A DNA stretch of 64,000 nucleotides from Aquimonas sp. (GTDB lineage: Bacteria > Pseudomonadota > Gammaproteobacteria > Xanthomonadales > Xanthomonadaceae). Location of the stretch: positions 205 through 64,204 of the forward strand of contig JAKOMQ010000005.1 in assembly GCA_022241605.1 (NCBI GenBank), written 5' to 3'. How positions within the stretch are numbered: the stretch's first letter is position 1; each line of letters begins with the position of its first letter. Below are positions 7,886 through 15,686 of this stretch, piece after piece. The notes beneath the pieces were generated by a model. It was not told where the DNA came from. It saw nothing but the letters and a program-made list of their open reading frames with translations, and did not search any database. The translations under genes were made by a program, and so were the position numbers.

Positions 7886-9103
7886 TTACGCCCGCTCCAA
7901 ACCCGCGAACCCACGCATCAGATCGTCCTTTATGTCCTGCATGTGCTCCAGCCCGACCGCCACGCGGATCAGGCCCTGGCCGATGCCGGCGGCCTGGCGC
8001 TGTTCTTCCGCGAGCTTGCCGTGCGAGGTGCTGGCCGGGTGCGCGCACAGGGTCTTGGTGTCGCCGAGGTTGGTGCACAGCGAGAGCACCCGCAGGCTGT
8101 CGAGCACATGGAAGGCGCGCGCGCGGGCCTGCTCGGCGCTGCTCGCCTTGACGTCGAAGGCCAGCACCGCGCCGCCGACCCCGCCCATCTGGCGCATGGC
8201 CAGTGCGTGCTGCGGATGGCTGGGCAGGCCGGGGTAGTGCACGCGGGCCACGGCGGGGTGCGCCTCCAGCCACTGCGCCAGCGCCAGCGCCTGGGCGCTC
8301 TGCGCGTGCATGCGCAGGCCCAGTGTTTCCAGGCCCTTCAGCACCACCCAGGCGTTGAACGGCGACAGCACCATGCCGGCGTTCTTCTGCACCGGCAGCA
8401 GCTGGGCTGTGATCATCTGCCTGGGCGCGCAGATCGCACCGGCCATCACCCGGCCCTGCCCGTCCAGGTACTTGGTGCCGGAGTGGATGACGATGTCGGC
8501 GCCGTACTCGATCGGCCGCTGCAGCGCAGGCGTGGCGAAGCAGTTGTCGACCGCCAGCCATGCGCCCGCATCTTGCGCGAGCCCGGCCAGCGCGGCCATG
8601 TCGCAGACCTCGGTCAGCGGGTTGGTCGGCGTCTCCGCGAACAGCAGCCGGGTCTGCGGGCGGATCGCCGCCTTCCAGGCCGCCAGATCCGCCTGCGGCA
8701 CCGTGGTGGACGTCACCCCGAAGCGCGCGAACTCCGAACCGATCAGCTTGAGCGTGGATCCGAACACCGACTGCGAGAACAGCACGTGGTCGCCGGCCTT
8801 CAGCAGGCCGAAACACATCAGCATGATCGCTGACATGCCCGACGCGGTGGCCAGACAGGCCTCGGTGCCCTCCATGGCGGCCAGACGCTGCTCCAGGCTG
8901 CTGACCGTCGGATTGCCGGTGCGGCCGTAGGTGTAGCCCTCCTCCTCACCGGCGAAACGCCGCGCCGAAGCCTCGGCGCTGGGCTGCACGTAGCCGCTGG
9001 TCAGGTAGAGCGCCTCGGAGTTCTCGCCGTACGGGCTGCGCGGCACGGCCGCGCGCACCGCCAGCGTGTCGGGGTGCAGGCCGGGGGGCAATTCGTGATT
9101 CAT
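7886..9103 (-). CDS. metZ: O-succinylhomoserine sulfhydrylase (Cys/Met metabolism PLP enzyme)
   Basis: Protein of 405 residues from ATG 9103, preceded by AGGAG at a good distance; an in-frame TTG at 9112 is less likely. Key features are YGRTGNPTV near the N-terminus, SQSVFGST, ETPTNPLTEVCD, the phosphate-side AVDNCFATP, the PLP lysine in HSGTKYLDGQGRV, and VLSLCTNLGDTKTLCAHPAS. It belongs to the gamma family of PLP enzymes, making homocysteine from O-succinylhomoserine and sulfide in methionine synthesis; cystathionine gamma-synthase is the main alternative. It is transcribed against the arsenosugar genes and interrupts them. Methionine feeds the SAM needed by ArsM and ArsS, but that link is only suggestive. 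Confidence 0.85.
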   Translation of the reverse strand: MNHELPPGLHPDTLAVRAAVPRSPYGENSEALYLTSGYVQPSAEASARRFAGEEEGYTYGRTGNPTVSSLEQRLAAMEGTEACLATASGMSAIMLMCFGLLKAGDHVLFSQSVFGSTLKLIGSEFARFGVTSTTVPQADLAAWKAAIRPQTRLLFAETPTNPLTEVCDMAALAGLAQDAGAWLAVDNCFATPALQRPIEYGADIVIHSGTKYLDGQGRVMAGAICAPRQMITAQLLPVQKNAGMVLSPFNAWVVLKGLETLGLRMHAQSAQALALAQWLEAHPAVARVHYPGLPSHPQHALAMRQMGGVGGAVLAFDVKASSAEQARARAFHVLDSLRVLSLCTNLGDTKTLCAHPASTSHGKLAEEQRQAAGIGQGLIRVAVGLEHMQDIKDDLMRGFAGLERA

Positions 9104-9334
9104 CGGGACCAAACTCCTGCAGGAGGGCGATCAGCCAGGCACAAGGCCGCGGCTGCGAATACCCGGGCACGGTAGACGCAAGCACGAACAGCCGCCAGCG
9201 CGTGACGAGCTGACGGCCGGCAAGTCGAAAGCCAGCCAGGAATCCATGCCGCGGCAATCAGGTCCCGCGCGTAGACGTCTTGCGGCCGAGACCGCGAAAA
9301 CCGCCTTGACGCCGCTCGCGCCATACTTGCCGCC

Positions 9335-10153
9335 ATGAATCCCGACCTGCTCCGCCTGTCCGCCGTGCTCGGCCTCCTCGCCCTGCTGCTGATCCTGCAG
9401 TGGCGCTTCGGCTACCGGCGCGACATGCAGCTGCGCGCGATGCTGGACAACCTGCTGCTGGCGCTGGCCGGAAGCGGCCTGCTGCGCCTGCTGGTGCCGC
9501 TGGGCACGGTGGGCGCGGCGCTGTGGGCGCAGTCGCAGGGGCTCGGCCTGTTCCCCGCGATCGGGCTCGACGGCCTCGCCGCGGTGCTGACCACCCTGCT
9601 GCTGATGGACGCCGCGATCTGGGCCCAGCACGTCGCCGCGCACCGCTGGGCGTGGTTCTGGCGCCTGCATCGCGTACACCACTGCGCGACCCGCTTCGAG
9701 ACCACGCTTGGCCTGCGCTTCCACCCGCTGGAGATCGCGGTCTCATTGGTGTGGAAGGTGGCGCTGGTGCTCGCGCTGGGCCTGCCGGCCGCCGGCATCG
9801 CGCTGTATGAGGTGCTGCTGGCGCTGGCGGCGCTGTGGACCCATGCCGACCTGGCCCTGCCGCCACGCATCGAACGCGCCGTCAGCTCGGTGCTGGTCAC
9901 GCCGACCTGGCACCGCGTGCACCACTCGCCCGAGCGCGAATGCACCGACAGCCACTACGGCAACCTGCTGACCCTGTGGGATCGGCTGGCCAACACCCGC
10001 CCTGCCCGGCTGCCGGCCGACCCGCAGCACATGGCGATTGGGCTGGAGTATCAGCGCGAAGACAGCGAGCAACACGTCTGGCGCCTGCTTACCAACCCCT
10101 TCCGGAGCGCGCCGACGCCCGCCCAGCACGAGGAAACCCGCACCGATGCGTGA
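9335..10153 (+). CDS. Fatty acid hydroxylase / sterol desaturase family membrane protein
   Basis: Protein of 272 residues with three or four membrane segments (about 7-22, 38-66, 78-98, 135-165). Histidine motifs of the membrane di-iron family are present in order: HVAAH (99-103), HRVHH (112-116), His130 and His170, and HRVHH (193-197), followed by SHYGN. Such enzymes hydroxylate or desaturate lipid chains, sterols or carotenoids at the membrane using O2. The stop codon lies 8 nt inside arsS, so the two are probably translationally coupled. The physical link to arsS suggests a role in modifying an arsenosugar or arsenolipid product, which is not described for certain; an unrelated lipid role remains possible. 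Confidence 0.8.
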   Translation: MNPDLLRLSAVLGLLALLLILQWRFGYRRDMQLRAMLDNLLLALAGSGLLRLLVPLGTVGAALWAQSQGLGLFPAIGLDGLAAVLTTLLLMDAAIWAQHVAAHRWAWFWRLHRVHHCATRFETTLGLRFHPLEIAVSLVWKVALVLALGLPAAGIALYEVLLALAALWTHADLALPPRIERAVSSVLVTPTWHRVHHSPERECTDSHYGNLLTLWDRLANTRPARLPADPQHMAIGLEYQREDSEQHVWRLLTNPFRSAPTPAQHEETRTDA

Positions 10154-11102
10154 CACCTGGCCGAAGCTCAAGGAGATTCCCTTCCCCGCGCTGCGTCGCG
10201 GCCGGCTCGAAACCCTGCAGCTCAACCTGGGCTATCGCTGCAACCTGAGCTGCGTGCACTGCCACGTGGCCGCAGGCCCGCGCCGTACCGAAACCATGGC
10301 GCGCGAGACCATGCAGACCGCACTGGCCGTGGCCGAGCGCTTCGGTGTACGCATGCTCGATCTCACCGGCGGCTCGCCGGAGATGAACCCGGACTTCCGC
10401 TGGCTGGTCAGCGAGGCCCGCGCGCGCGGCCTGCAGGTGATGGACCGGCTCAACCCGACCATCATGGAAGAGCCCGGCTACGACTGGGTCGGTGATTTCC
10501 TCGCCGGGCATAGCGTCGAGGTGGTCGCCTCCCTGCCCTGCTACAGCCAGAAGAACGTCGACGAGCAGCGCGGCGACGGCGTGTTCGAGTCCTCCATCCG
10601 CGCCCTGCAGGTGCTGAACCGGCTGGGCTATGGCCAGCCCGGAAGCGGGCTCACGCTCAACCTTGTGTACAACCCCAGCGGCGCGTTCCTGCCGCCGCCG
10701 CAGGAGGCGCTGGAGAGCGACTACAAGCGCCTGCTGGAAGACAACTTCGGCCTCGTGTTCAACCAGCTCTACGCGCTCGCAAACATGCCGATCCAGCGCT
10801 TCGGCTCCTGGCTGCAGTCGAAGGGCCAGTTCGACACCTACATGGCCACCCTGCAGGCCGCCCATCGCGACGAGAACCTGGCCGGCGTGATGTGTCGCAG
10901 CCTGCTGAGCGTGGACTACAACGGCGAGCTGTTCGACTGCGACTTCAACCAGATGCTGCGCCTGCCGCTTGGCGGCGGCGGCCGCCCGCGCCACCTCGAT
11001 GAGCTGCTGGAAGGCGAGCTGCCCGCGGAGATCGCCGTCGCCGGGCACTGCTTTGGCTGCACCGCCGGGCAGGGCTCGAGCTGCGGGGGGGCGCTGGGCT
11101 GA
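10146..11102 (+). CDS. arsS: Radical SAM arsenosugar synthase
   Basis: Protein of 318 residues; ATG 10146 overlaps the end of the hydroxylase gene. The radical SAM cluster motif is CNLSCVHC (Cys32, 36, 39), followed by LDLTGGSPEMNPDFRWLV. The C-terminal region is typical of ArsS: VMCRSLLSVDYNGELFDCDF, then HCFGCTAGQGSSCGG, a Cys-rich auxiliary cluster site. ArsS joins dimethylarsinous species made by ArsM to the 5'-deoxyadenosyl group of SAM, the committed step to arsenosugars. Its TGA stop at 11100-11102 forms the first bases of the dispersed element that follows, and the terminator of that element is probably the one used by this gene. Confidence 0.9.
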   Translation: MRDTWPKLKEIPFPALRRGRLETLQLNLGYRCNLSCVHCHVAAGPRRTETMARETMQTALAVAERFGVRMLDLTGGSPEMNPDFRWLVSEARARGLQVMDRLNPTIMEEPGYDWVGDFLAGHSVEVVASLPCYSQKNVDEQRGDGVFESSIRALQVLNRLGYGQPGSGLTLNLVYNPSGAFLPPPQEALESDYKRLLEDNFGLVFNQLYALANMPIQRFGSWLQSKGQFDTYMATLQAAHRDENLAGVMCRSLLSVDYNGELFDCDFNQMLRLPLGGGGRPRHLDELLEGELPAEIAVAGHCFGCTAGQGSSCGGALG

Positions 11103-11195
11103 GAGCATGTGAGAACCATGTGCCTGCTGCTGCCGCCGTTGGACACCGTTGGACGCCTTCGCCAAGGCGTCTGGGTTTTTTCACACGCCCTGAGA
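11098..11195 (+). repeat. Dispersed terminator-bearing element, copy A (internally deleted)
   Basis: The copy begins with CTGAGAGCATGTGAGAACCA, which includes the arsS stop, continues with the conserved CCTGCTGC block, and ends in GGCGTCTGGGTTTTTTC plus CACGCCCTGAGA. The middle of the element, about 85 bp in complete copies, is missing. Orientation is the same as copy D and opposite to copies B and C. Confidence 0.8.
11152..11181 (+). terminator. Rho-independent terminator after arsS
   Basis: Perfect 8-bp stem GACGCCTT/AAGGCGTC with a CGCC loop (11152-11171), followed by TGGGTTTTTT. Orientation fits termination of arsS transcription. The structure is part of the dispersed element and recurs in its other copies. 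Confidence 0.85.
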
Positions 11196-11202
11196 CCACG
11201 GA

Positions 11203-11299
11203 TTAGCGTTCGGTCTCACCGCCGCCACCCGAGCGCCGCAGCGGGCTGAGCGCCATCCCGCCCGCCAGCGCCACCAACAGCACCAGCACGCCCCACAGC
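11203..11299 (-). pseudogene. Fragment of a DUF3999-type gene 3' end
   Basis: The minus strand encodes LWGVLVLLVALAGGMALSPL RR followed by a Gly-rich tail and a TAA at 11203. This closely matches the C-terminal membrane segment of the intact gene at 14301-15686 (LLWGVLVLAAALVGGMALSL). The match ends near 11300, and upstream DNA no longer resembles the gene. In both places the sequence is followed by a copy of the dispersed element, so the block was probably duplicated together. Confidence 0.7.
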
Positions 11300-11626
11300 G
11301 GGCAAGTGCTCCCATTGCGCGGCCGGCGGCATTGCTCCCGCGAGCGCCGCAGCCTCGCCTTGCCTGGGTGGCTCTGGCATCATTGCGCGCCCGGTCTTGA
11401 TCCGGCCCAAGTGACTGAATCACCGCGGGAATCGCAGCGCCTTGCGCGACCACTCATGACGCCATCCGGCAATCCCATTCTCGCCGGCGCCCGCCGCCGC
11501 ACGGCCTCAGCTCCCTTTTCGGCCCCGTCGCGCGTGCCTGTTGCGCTCGCGCTGACCCTGTCTGCGACCTCGCCGCGGCGGCTGCAGCCCGGCTGGGTGT
11601 CGAAGGCCTAGAGCGCCGGCTCCGGG
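11300..11626. other. Intergenic stretch with no supported gene
   Basis: Between the DUF3999 fragment and the MBOAT gene no frame on either strand shows a recognisable protein; predicted frames are Arg/Ala/Pro-rich shadows. It presumably holds the MBOAT promoter, but no convincing -35/-10 pair was found. It may be residual DNA from the same duplication or decay event as the fragment beside it. Confidence 0.45.
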
Positions 11627-13054
11627 ATGCAGTTCGACTCGCTGACCTTCCTGGTCTTCTTCGCCCTGGTGCTCGGCAGCTTTGCCCTGCTGCCGACCTG
11701 GCGCGCGCAGAAGCAGCTGCTGCTGTGGGCAAGCTATCTCTTTTACGCGGCGTGGAACCCGCCCTTCGTGCTGCTGCTGATCGCTTCCAGCAGCTTCGAC
11801 TGGTGGCTGGCGCAAAAGCTGCCGGGGATCGAGAACCGGGCGCGGCGGCGCCTGCTGCTCGGCTTCATCCTCGGCACCCACCTGCTGGTGCTGGGCTATT
11901 TCAAGTACAGCGCCTTCATGCTGGAGAACCTCGCCGCGCTGCTTGCGCTGGGCGGCGTGGCTTACCAGCCGCCGCCGATGAGCATCGTGCTGCCGGTGGG
12001 CATCTCCTTCTACACCTTCCACTCGCTGTCGTACTGTTTCGACGTCTACCGAGGGCGGATCACGCCGACCCGGTCATGGCTCGACTACTCGCTGTATGTC
12101 GCCTTCTTTCCCCAGCTGGTGGCGGGGCCGATCGTGCGCTGGACCCAGATGGGGCACCAGATCGAAAGCCCGCGCCATCTCAGCTCGCAGGGCCTGGGGC
12201 TGGGCCTGGCCCTGCTCTGCCTCGGACTGTTCCAGAAGGTGGTGCTGGCCGACGCGGTGTTCGCCCCGGTGGCCAATGCGGTGTTCGACGCCGAATCGGC
12301 GGTGGGCACACGCGACGCATGGCTCGGCATGCTGGCCTTCAGCGGGCAGATCTTCTGCGACTTCGCGGGTTACTCCACTTGTGCATTGGGTGCCGCGCTG
12401 GCGCTCGGCTTCGTTCTGCCGGTGAATTTCCGCAATCCGTATGCGGCGATCGGGTTTTCGGATTTCTGGCGGCGCTGGCATATCTCGCTGTCGAGCTGGC
12501 TGCGCGATTACCTGTACATCTCACTCGGCGGCAATCGGGTGTCGCTGATGCGCCGGCACGGCAATCTGATGGCCACCATGCTGATCGGCGGGCTCTGGCA
12601 CGGCGCGTCCTGGAACTTCGTCGCCTGGGGCGGCCTGCACGGCGCCTATCTGGTTCTGGAGCACGGCCTGCGGCAGCGTCTTGGCCTGGGCCGCGATCCA
12701 GCCGCCTACCCGCTCTGGCTGAAGCTGGCCTACGGTGGCTTGACCCTGCTCGGCGTGATGTACGCGTGGATCTGGTTCCGCAGCCGCAGCTTCACCCAGG
12801 GCTGGGAGCTGAGCCTGGCCTTGGGCGGCGGCGGGCCTGCAGGCCCCAGCCTGGTGGCGGGATTCGATACGCTTCTTGCACTCGCCACGTTCGCGCTGCT
12901 GCTGGCTGTGCACGCCCGCTGGCGCGAGGTGGATGCACGCGACTGGCTGGCGCGCCTGCCCACGGTCCCCCTGGCCCTGCTGCTGGCCTTCATGCTGACC
13001 CTCATACTGCTCTCGCCCGGTGATGGACAAGCCTTCATCTACTTCCAGTTCTGA
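11627..13054 (+). CDS. MBOAT-family membrane O-acyltransferase (AlgI-like)
   Basis: Protein of 475 residues from ATG 11627 with about ten to twelve membrane segments. Family motifs are SYLFYAAWNP near the N-terminus, SIVLPVGISFYTFHSLSY, FFPQLVAGPIVR, NFRNPYAAIGFSDFWRRWHI, SWLRDYLYISLGGN, and the catalytic histidine region GGLWHGASWNFVAWGGLHG. AlgI-type MBOAT proteins move acetyl groups across the inner membrane for O-acetylation of exported polysaccharides. The next gene overlaps it by 32 nt and encodes an SGNH-like partner, the usual two-part arrangement. No alginate or cellulose genes are nearby, so the acceptor is unknown. Confidence 0.9.
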   Translation: MQFDSLTFLVFFALVLGSFALLPTWRAQKQLLLWASYLFYAAWNPPFVLLLIASSSFDWWLAQKLPGIENRARRRLLLGFILGTHLLVLGYFKYSAFMLENLAALLALGGVAYQPPPMSIVLPVGISFYTFHSLSYCFDVYRGRITPTRSWLDYSLYVAFFPQLVAGPIVRWTQMGHQIESPRHLSSQGLGLGLALLCLGLFQKVVLADAVFAPVANAVFDAESAVGTRDAWLGMLAFSGQIFCDFAGYSTCALGAALALGFVLPVNFRNPYAAIGFSDFWRRWHISLSSWLRDYLYISLGGNRVSLMRRHGNLMATMLIGGLWHGASWNFVAWGGLHGAYLVLEHGLRQRLGLGRDPAAYPLWLKLAYGGLTLLGVMYAWIWFRSRSFTQGWELSLALGGGGPAGPSLVAGFDTLLALATFALLLAVHARWREVDARDWLARLPTVPLALLLAFMLTLILLSPGDGQAFIYFQF

Positions 13055-14054
13055 TTCGCCCGCACTCGGGCCGGCCTGGGGCGGCGCGTGGCTGCTCGCC
13101 GTGCTGCTGTGCGCAGGGCTGATGTTTGCGCTGGACAGCCACTGGCGCGCGCGCGGTCATCAGGCGCACCCGGTGGACTCGATGGCGCTGTGGGCGATGC
13201 AGCGCGAGCGTGCCTATCAGAGTGAGCCCGAAGCCCTGCTGCTGCTGGGTGCCTCGCGCATCCAGGCCGCCATTGACCTCAAGCACCTGCGCGGACTGGC
13301 GCCGGAGTACCGCCCGCTGATGCTGGCGGTGAACGGCAGCTACCCCATGGCGGTACTGCGCGACTTGGCGGAAGACGAGCATTTCCGAGGTGTGGTGGTG
13401 GTGGACATCGAGGCCAATGGCCTGCTGCAGATGTTCTTCGACCTGCAGCAGCCGCAGGTGGACTACTATCGGCGCGGCTACACCCCGAGCTGGCGCCTGC
13501 ATCGGGTGGCGCTGACCCGGCTGCAGCGCAGCACCGTGCTCGCCGACCCGCGCTTCTCGGCGGTCGCCACCCTGCGCCATCTCTGGCAGGGCACGGAGCC
13601 CTTCCTGAACTACGCGCACTTTCGCGCCGACCGCGGCACCGAGATCGATTTCCAGAAAACCGACAGCGCGGCCGTGCGCGAGCACTTCCGTCGTGGCATC
13701 GAGGAGACCGTCGCCGCGTGGCAGGGCGTACGTCCCGATCCGCAGACCTGGCTGCAGGAGCTGGCCCCGGTGTTCGAGTGGGCGCAGCGCATCGAGGATC
13801 GCGGCGGCCGGGTGATCTTCTACCAGAGCCCGCTTGGCGGAGGCCATGTGGAAGTGTGGGACCGGGTGTACCCACCGGCTGACTACTGGGACCGGTTCGT
13901 CGCGACCAGTCCGTTCCCAGTGGTGGACGGGCGCAGCATCGAGCGACTGGCGAGCTTCGAGCTGCCGGACGAGTCGCATCTGGACTACCGCGACAAGGTC
14001 GCTTTCACCGAGGCCTGGTGGGCGGAGCTGCGCGCACGCGGGCTTCCGCGCTGA
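13023..14054 (+). CDS. Membrane-anchored SGNH-hydrolase-like partner of the MBOAT protein
   Basis: Protein of 343 residues (a GTG one codon earlier is possible), starting inside the MBOAT gene. A single N-terminal membrane segment (about 18-38) precedes a periplasmic domain with LLLLGASRIQAAIDL, where the Ser of GASR corresponds to block I of SGNH/DltD-like enzymes, and the C-terminal LPDESHLDYRDKV, where the D-x-x-H pair could complete a catalytic triad. It probably transfers acyl groups from the MBOAT partner to a periplasmic glycan, as AlgX/AlgJ-type proteins do. Direct similarity beyond the motifs is weak, so the substrate is open. Confidence 0.65.
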   Translation: MDKPSSTSSSDSPALGPAWGGAWLLAVLLCAGLMFALDSHWRARGHQAHPVDSMALWAMQRERAYQSEPEALLLLGASRIQAAIDLKHLRGLAPEYRPLMLAVNGSYPMAVLRDLAEDEHFRGVVVVDIEANGLLQMFFDLQQPQVDYYRRGYTPSWRLHRVALTRLQRSTVLADPRFSAVATLRHLWQGTEPFLNYAHFRADRGTEIDFQKTDSAAVREHFRRGIEETVAAWQGVRPDPQTWLQELAPVFEWAQRIEDRGGRVIFYQSPLGGGHVEVWDRVYPPADYWDRFVATSPFPVVDGRSIERLASFELPDESHLDYRDKVAFTEAWWAELRARGLPR

Positions 14055-14121
14055 GGGTTAGAGCCACACTCGACTCCGCCCAAACGCTGCCCGCAGCAGG
14101 CGGCGCATCCGTAGCCGCTCG

Positions 14122-14304
14122 GAGCGCGTGAAAAAAGCCCAGACTCCCTGGCGAGGGCGTCGCTGGGCATTCCTGGCAAAGCGCGGTGCGTGAATTCAAG
14201 GGCGCTGGGTGAACCCAATGACCGCGCAATTCGCGTAGCGCGCTGCCGCCACGGGCATCCAGCGGCGGCCGCAGTAGACGGATGGTTCTGTCACAGGCGC
14301 TCAG
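14122..14304 (-). repeat. Dispersed terminator-bearing element, copy B (complete)
   Basis: Read on the minus strand from 14304: CTGAGCGCCTGTGACAGAAC, ATCCGTCTACTGCGGCC, an internal hairpin TTGGGTTCACCCAG, then the terminator and TTCACGCGC. The first bases contain the TGA stop of the DUF3999 gene. Clearly homologous to copies C and D over the full length, with many substitutions. Confidence 0.85.
14130..14161 (-). terminator. Terminator-like hairpin downstream of the DUF3999 gene
   Basis: On the minus strand, GACGCCCT-CGCC-AGGGAGTC (one mismatch in the stem, 14142-14161) is followed by TGGGCTTTTTTC. It is oriented for transcripts coming from the DUF2339-DUF3999 pair. The other side faces the 3' end of the SGNH-like gene. 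Confidence 0.75.
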
Positions 14305-15686
14305 GGTTGCTGTCCCGCCCCGGAAGCGCGCCGCAGCAGGCTGAGCGCCATCCCGCCGACCAGCGCCGCCGCCAGCACCAGCACGCCCCACAGCAGCCAC
14401 GCGGTCCAGTTTCGCGGCTCGGCAGCGGGTCTCAGTGCGGCGTCGCCAGCGCGCGGGCTGCGCAGGCCGGGCACGGCGGCGGCCGGCTGCCAGTCAGGGC
14501 CATGGCGGCTGTGCTGGGCAGCCAGCAGGGTCTGCACGGGGGCCTCGCTGCGGCGAGCCTGAGCGCTGCCGGCGACCAGCAGCCAAGGGCCCTGACCCTG
14601 CGCCAGGAACACCAGCGACTCGGGCCGGTAGCCAAGCTTGAGACCTGGACTGTCGCGGCTGGGCGCCTGCGCCACCAGCCGCCACTGGCGGTCGCGGATG
14701 CGGCTGGGCAGCGGGCGCTCGGCGGAGCGGACATGGCCGTCGGCATCGTCCAGCCGATACGCCACCGCGGGGGGCAGACGCGGCTGCCAGGGAGCACTGT
14801 CGCCGTCGCGGCTCTCCAGGCTCCACTGGCCGGCGCTATTGGCCGGCAGCAGCAGGTCGATGCGCTCCACCGGGTAGCGGCCGGGACTTTGAAACTGCAG
14901 ATAGACGCGACCATCGGCCTCGCTGCGCTCCCCGGCCAGCTCCACCCATTCGAAGCGCGCCGGCTCCAGATTGGGTGCCAGCACGGCGACCACGCGCTCG
15001 GCCTCGATGCGATGGCGCGGGTCCAGCGGCTGCAGCCGCAGGTAGCGCGCGCCGGCGGCGGCGCCGGTGTCGATACGGCGCTGGACAATCCGATAGCCGG
15101 CATTGCTGGATTCAAGCAGCCGCCCCTCGCGTGCGGTCTGCCAGTTCTCCAGGTCGTCGCTGTAGTCCAGCCGGTAGCGTGCATCCAGCGGCGAGTCGCG
15201 CTCGGCCCAATGCAGCTCCAGCGCGAGAATGCGCGCCGGGGCGCTGCTGGCGTCCACCAGCAGGTCGGTCAAGGGCGGCAGCTCGGCGCCCGCCTCCAGC
15301 AGCTCGGTCTCCACCCGCTGCAGGCGGCGATCCGGGCCGGTCTCGGTGCGGATGCGCCAGCGCTGCGGCGAACCGGCGGGCGCGGAAGCCGGCAGCGCGA
15401 ACCAAGGCAGCTCCAAGCGGGATTCCGCCTCGGCGCGCTGCGCGGACGGGCTCAGCAGCGCCGCCGGCACCGGCTGGCCGTCTGCGGCCAGCACGTCGAT
15501 ATCCGCCAGGCGCGCATCGACGGCGGCCTGGTAGTGCTCAGCCGACAGCTCAACGCGGAAGGCGCCGGCCTCCTCGCGCTCGAGGTTCAGCGGCCACTGC
15601 CAGGCGTAATCCGGCGTCGCGAGGGCGGGCTGGGCCGCACCCGAGAACAGGACGACGACTGCCGCAAGGACTCGGGTAGCATTCAT
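14301..15686 (-). CDS. DUF3999 family protein (exported, C-terminal membrane anchor)
   Basis: Protein of 461 residues. ATG 15686 overlaps the upstream DUF2339 stop (ATGA). A signal peptide (TRVLAAVVVLFSGAAQPALA) is followed by a long periplasmic region rich in beta-sandwich-like segments (FRVELSAEHYQAAVDARLAD, RYLRLQPLDPRHRI) and a C-terminal membrane helix, LLWGVLVLAAALVGGMALSL, with positively charged residues after it. The function of DUF3999 is not known; it regularly accompanies DUF2339 membrane proteins, as here. Its TGA lies within the end of dispersed element copy B. A degraded duplicate of its 3' end sits at 11.2 kb. Confidence 0.8.
   Translation of the reverse strand: MNATRVLAAVVVLFSGAAQPALATPDYAWQWPLNLEREEAGAFRVELSAEHYQAAVDARLADIDVLAADGQPVPAALLSPSAQRAEAESRLELPWFALPASAPAGSPQRWRIRTETGPDRRLQRVETELLEAGAELPPLTDLLVDASSAPARILALELHWAERDSPLDARYRLDYSDDLENWQTAREGRLLESSNAGYRIVQRRIDTGAAAGARYLRLQPLDPRHRIEAERVVAVLAPNLEPARFEWVELAGERSEADGRVYLQFQSPGRYPVERIDLLLPANSAGQWSLESRDGDSAPWQPRLPPAVAYRLDDADGHVRSAERPLPSRIRDRQWRLVAQAPSRDSPGLKLGYRPESLVFLAQGQGPWLLVAGSAQARRSEAPVQTLLAAQHSRHGPDWQPAAAVPGLRSPRAGDAALRPAAEPRNWTAWLLWGVLVLAAALVGGMALSLLRRASGAGQQP

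Noticed and set aside
9104-9334. SAM- or methionine-linked riboswitch upstream of metZ or the hydroxylase gene
   Set aside because: No recognisable riboswitch core was seen in this 231-bp gap.
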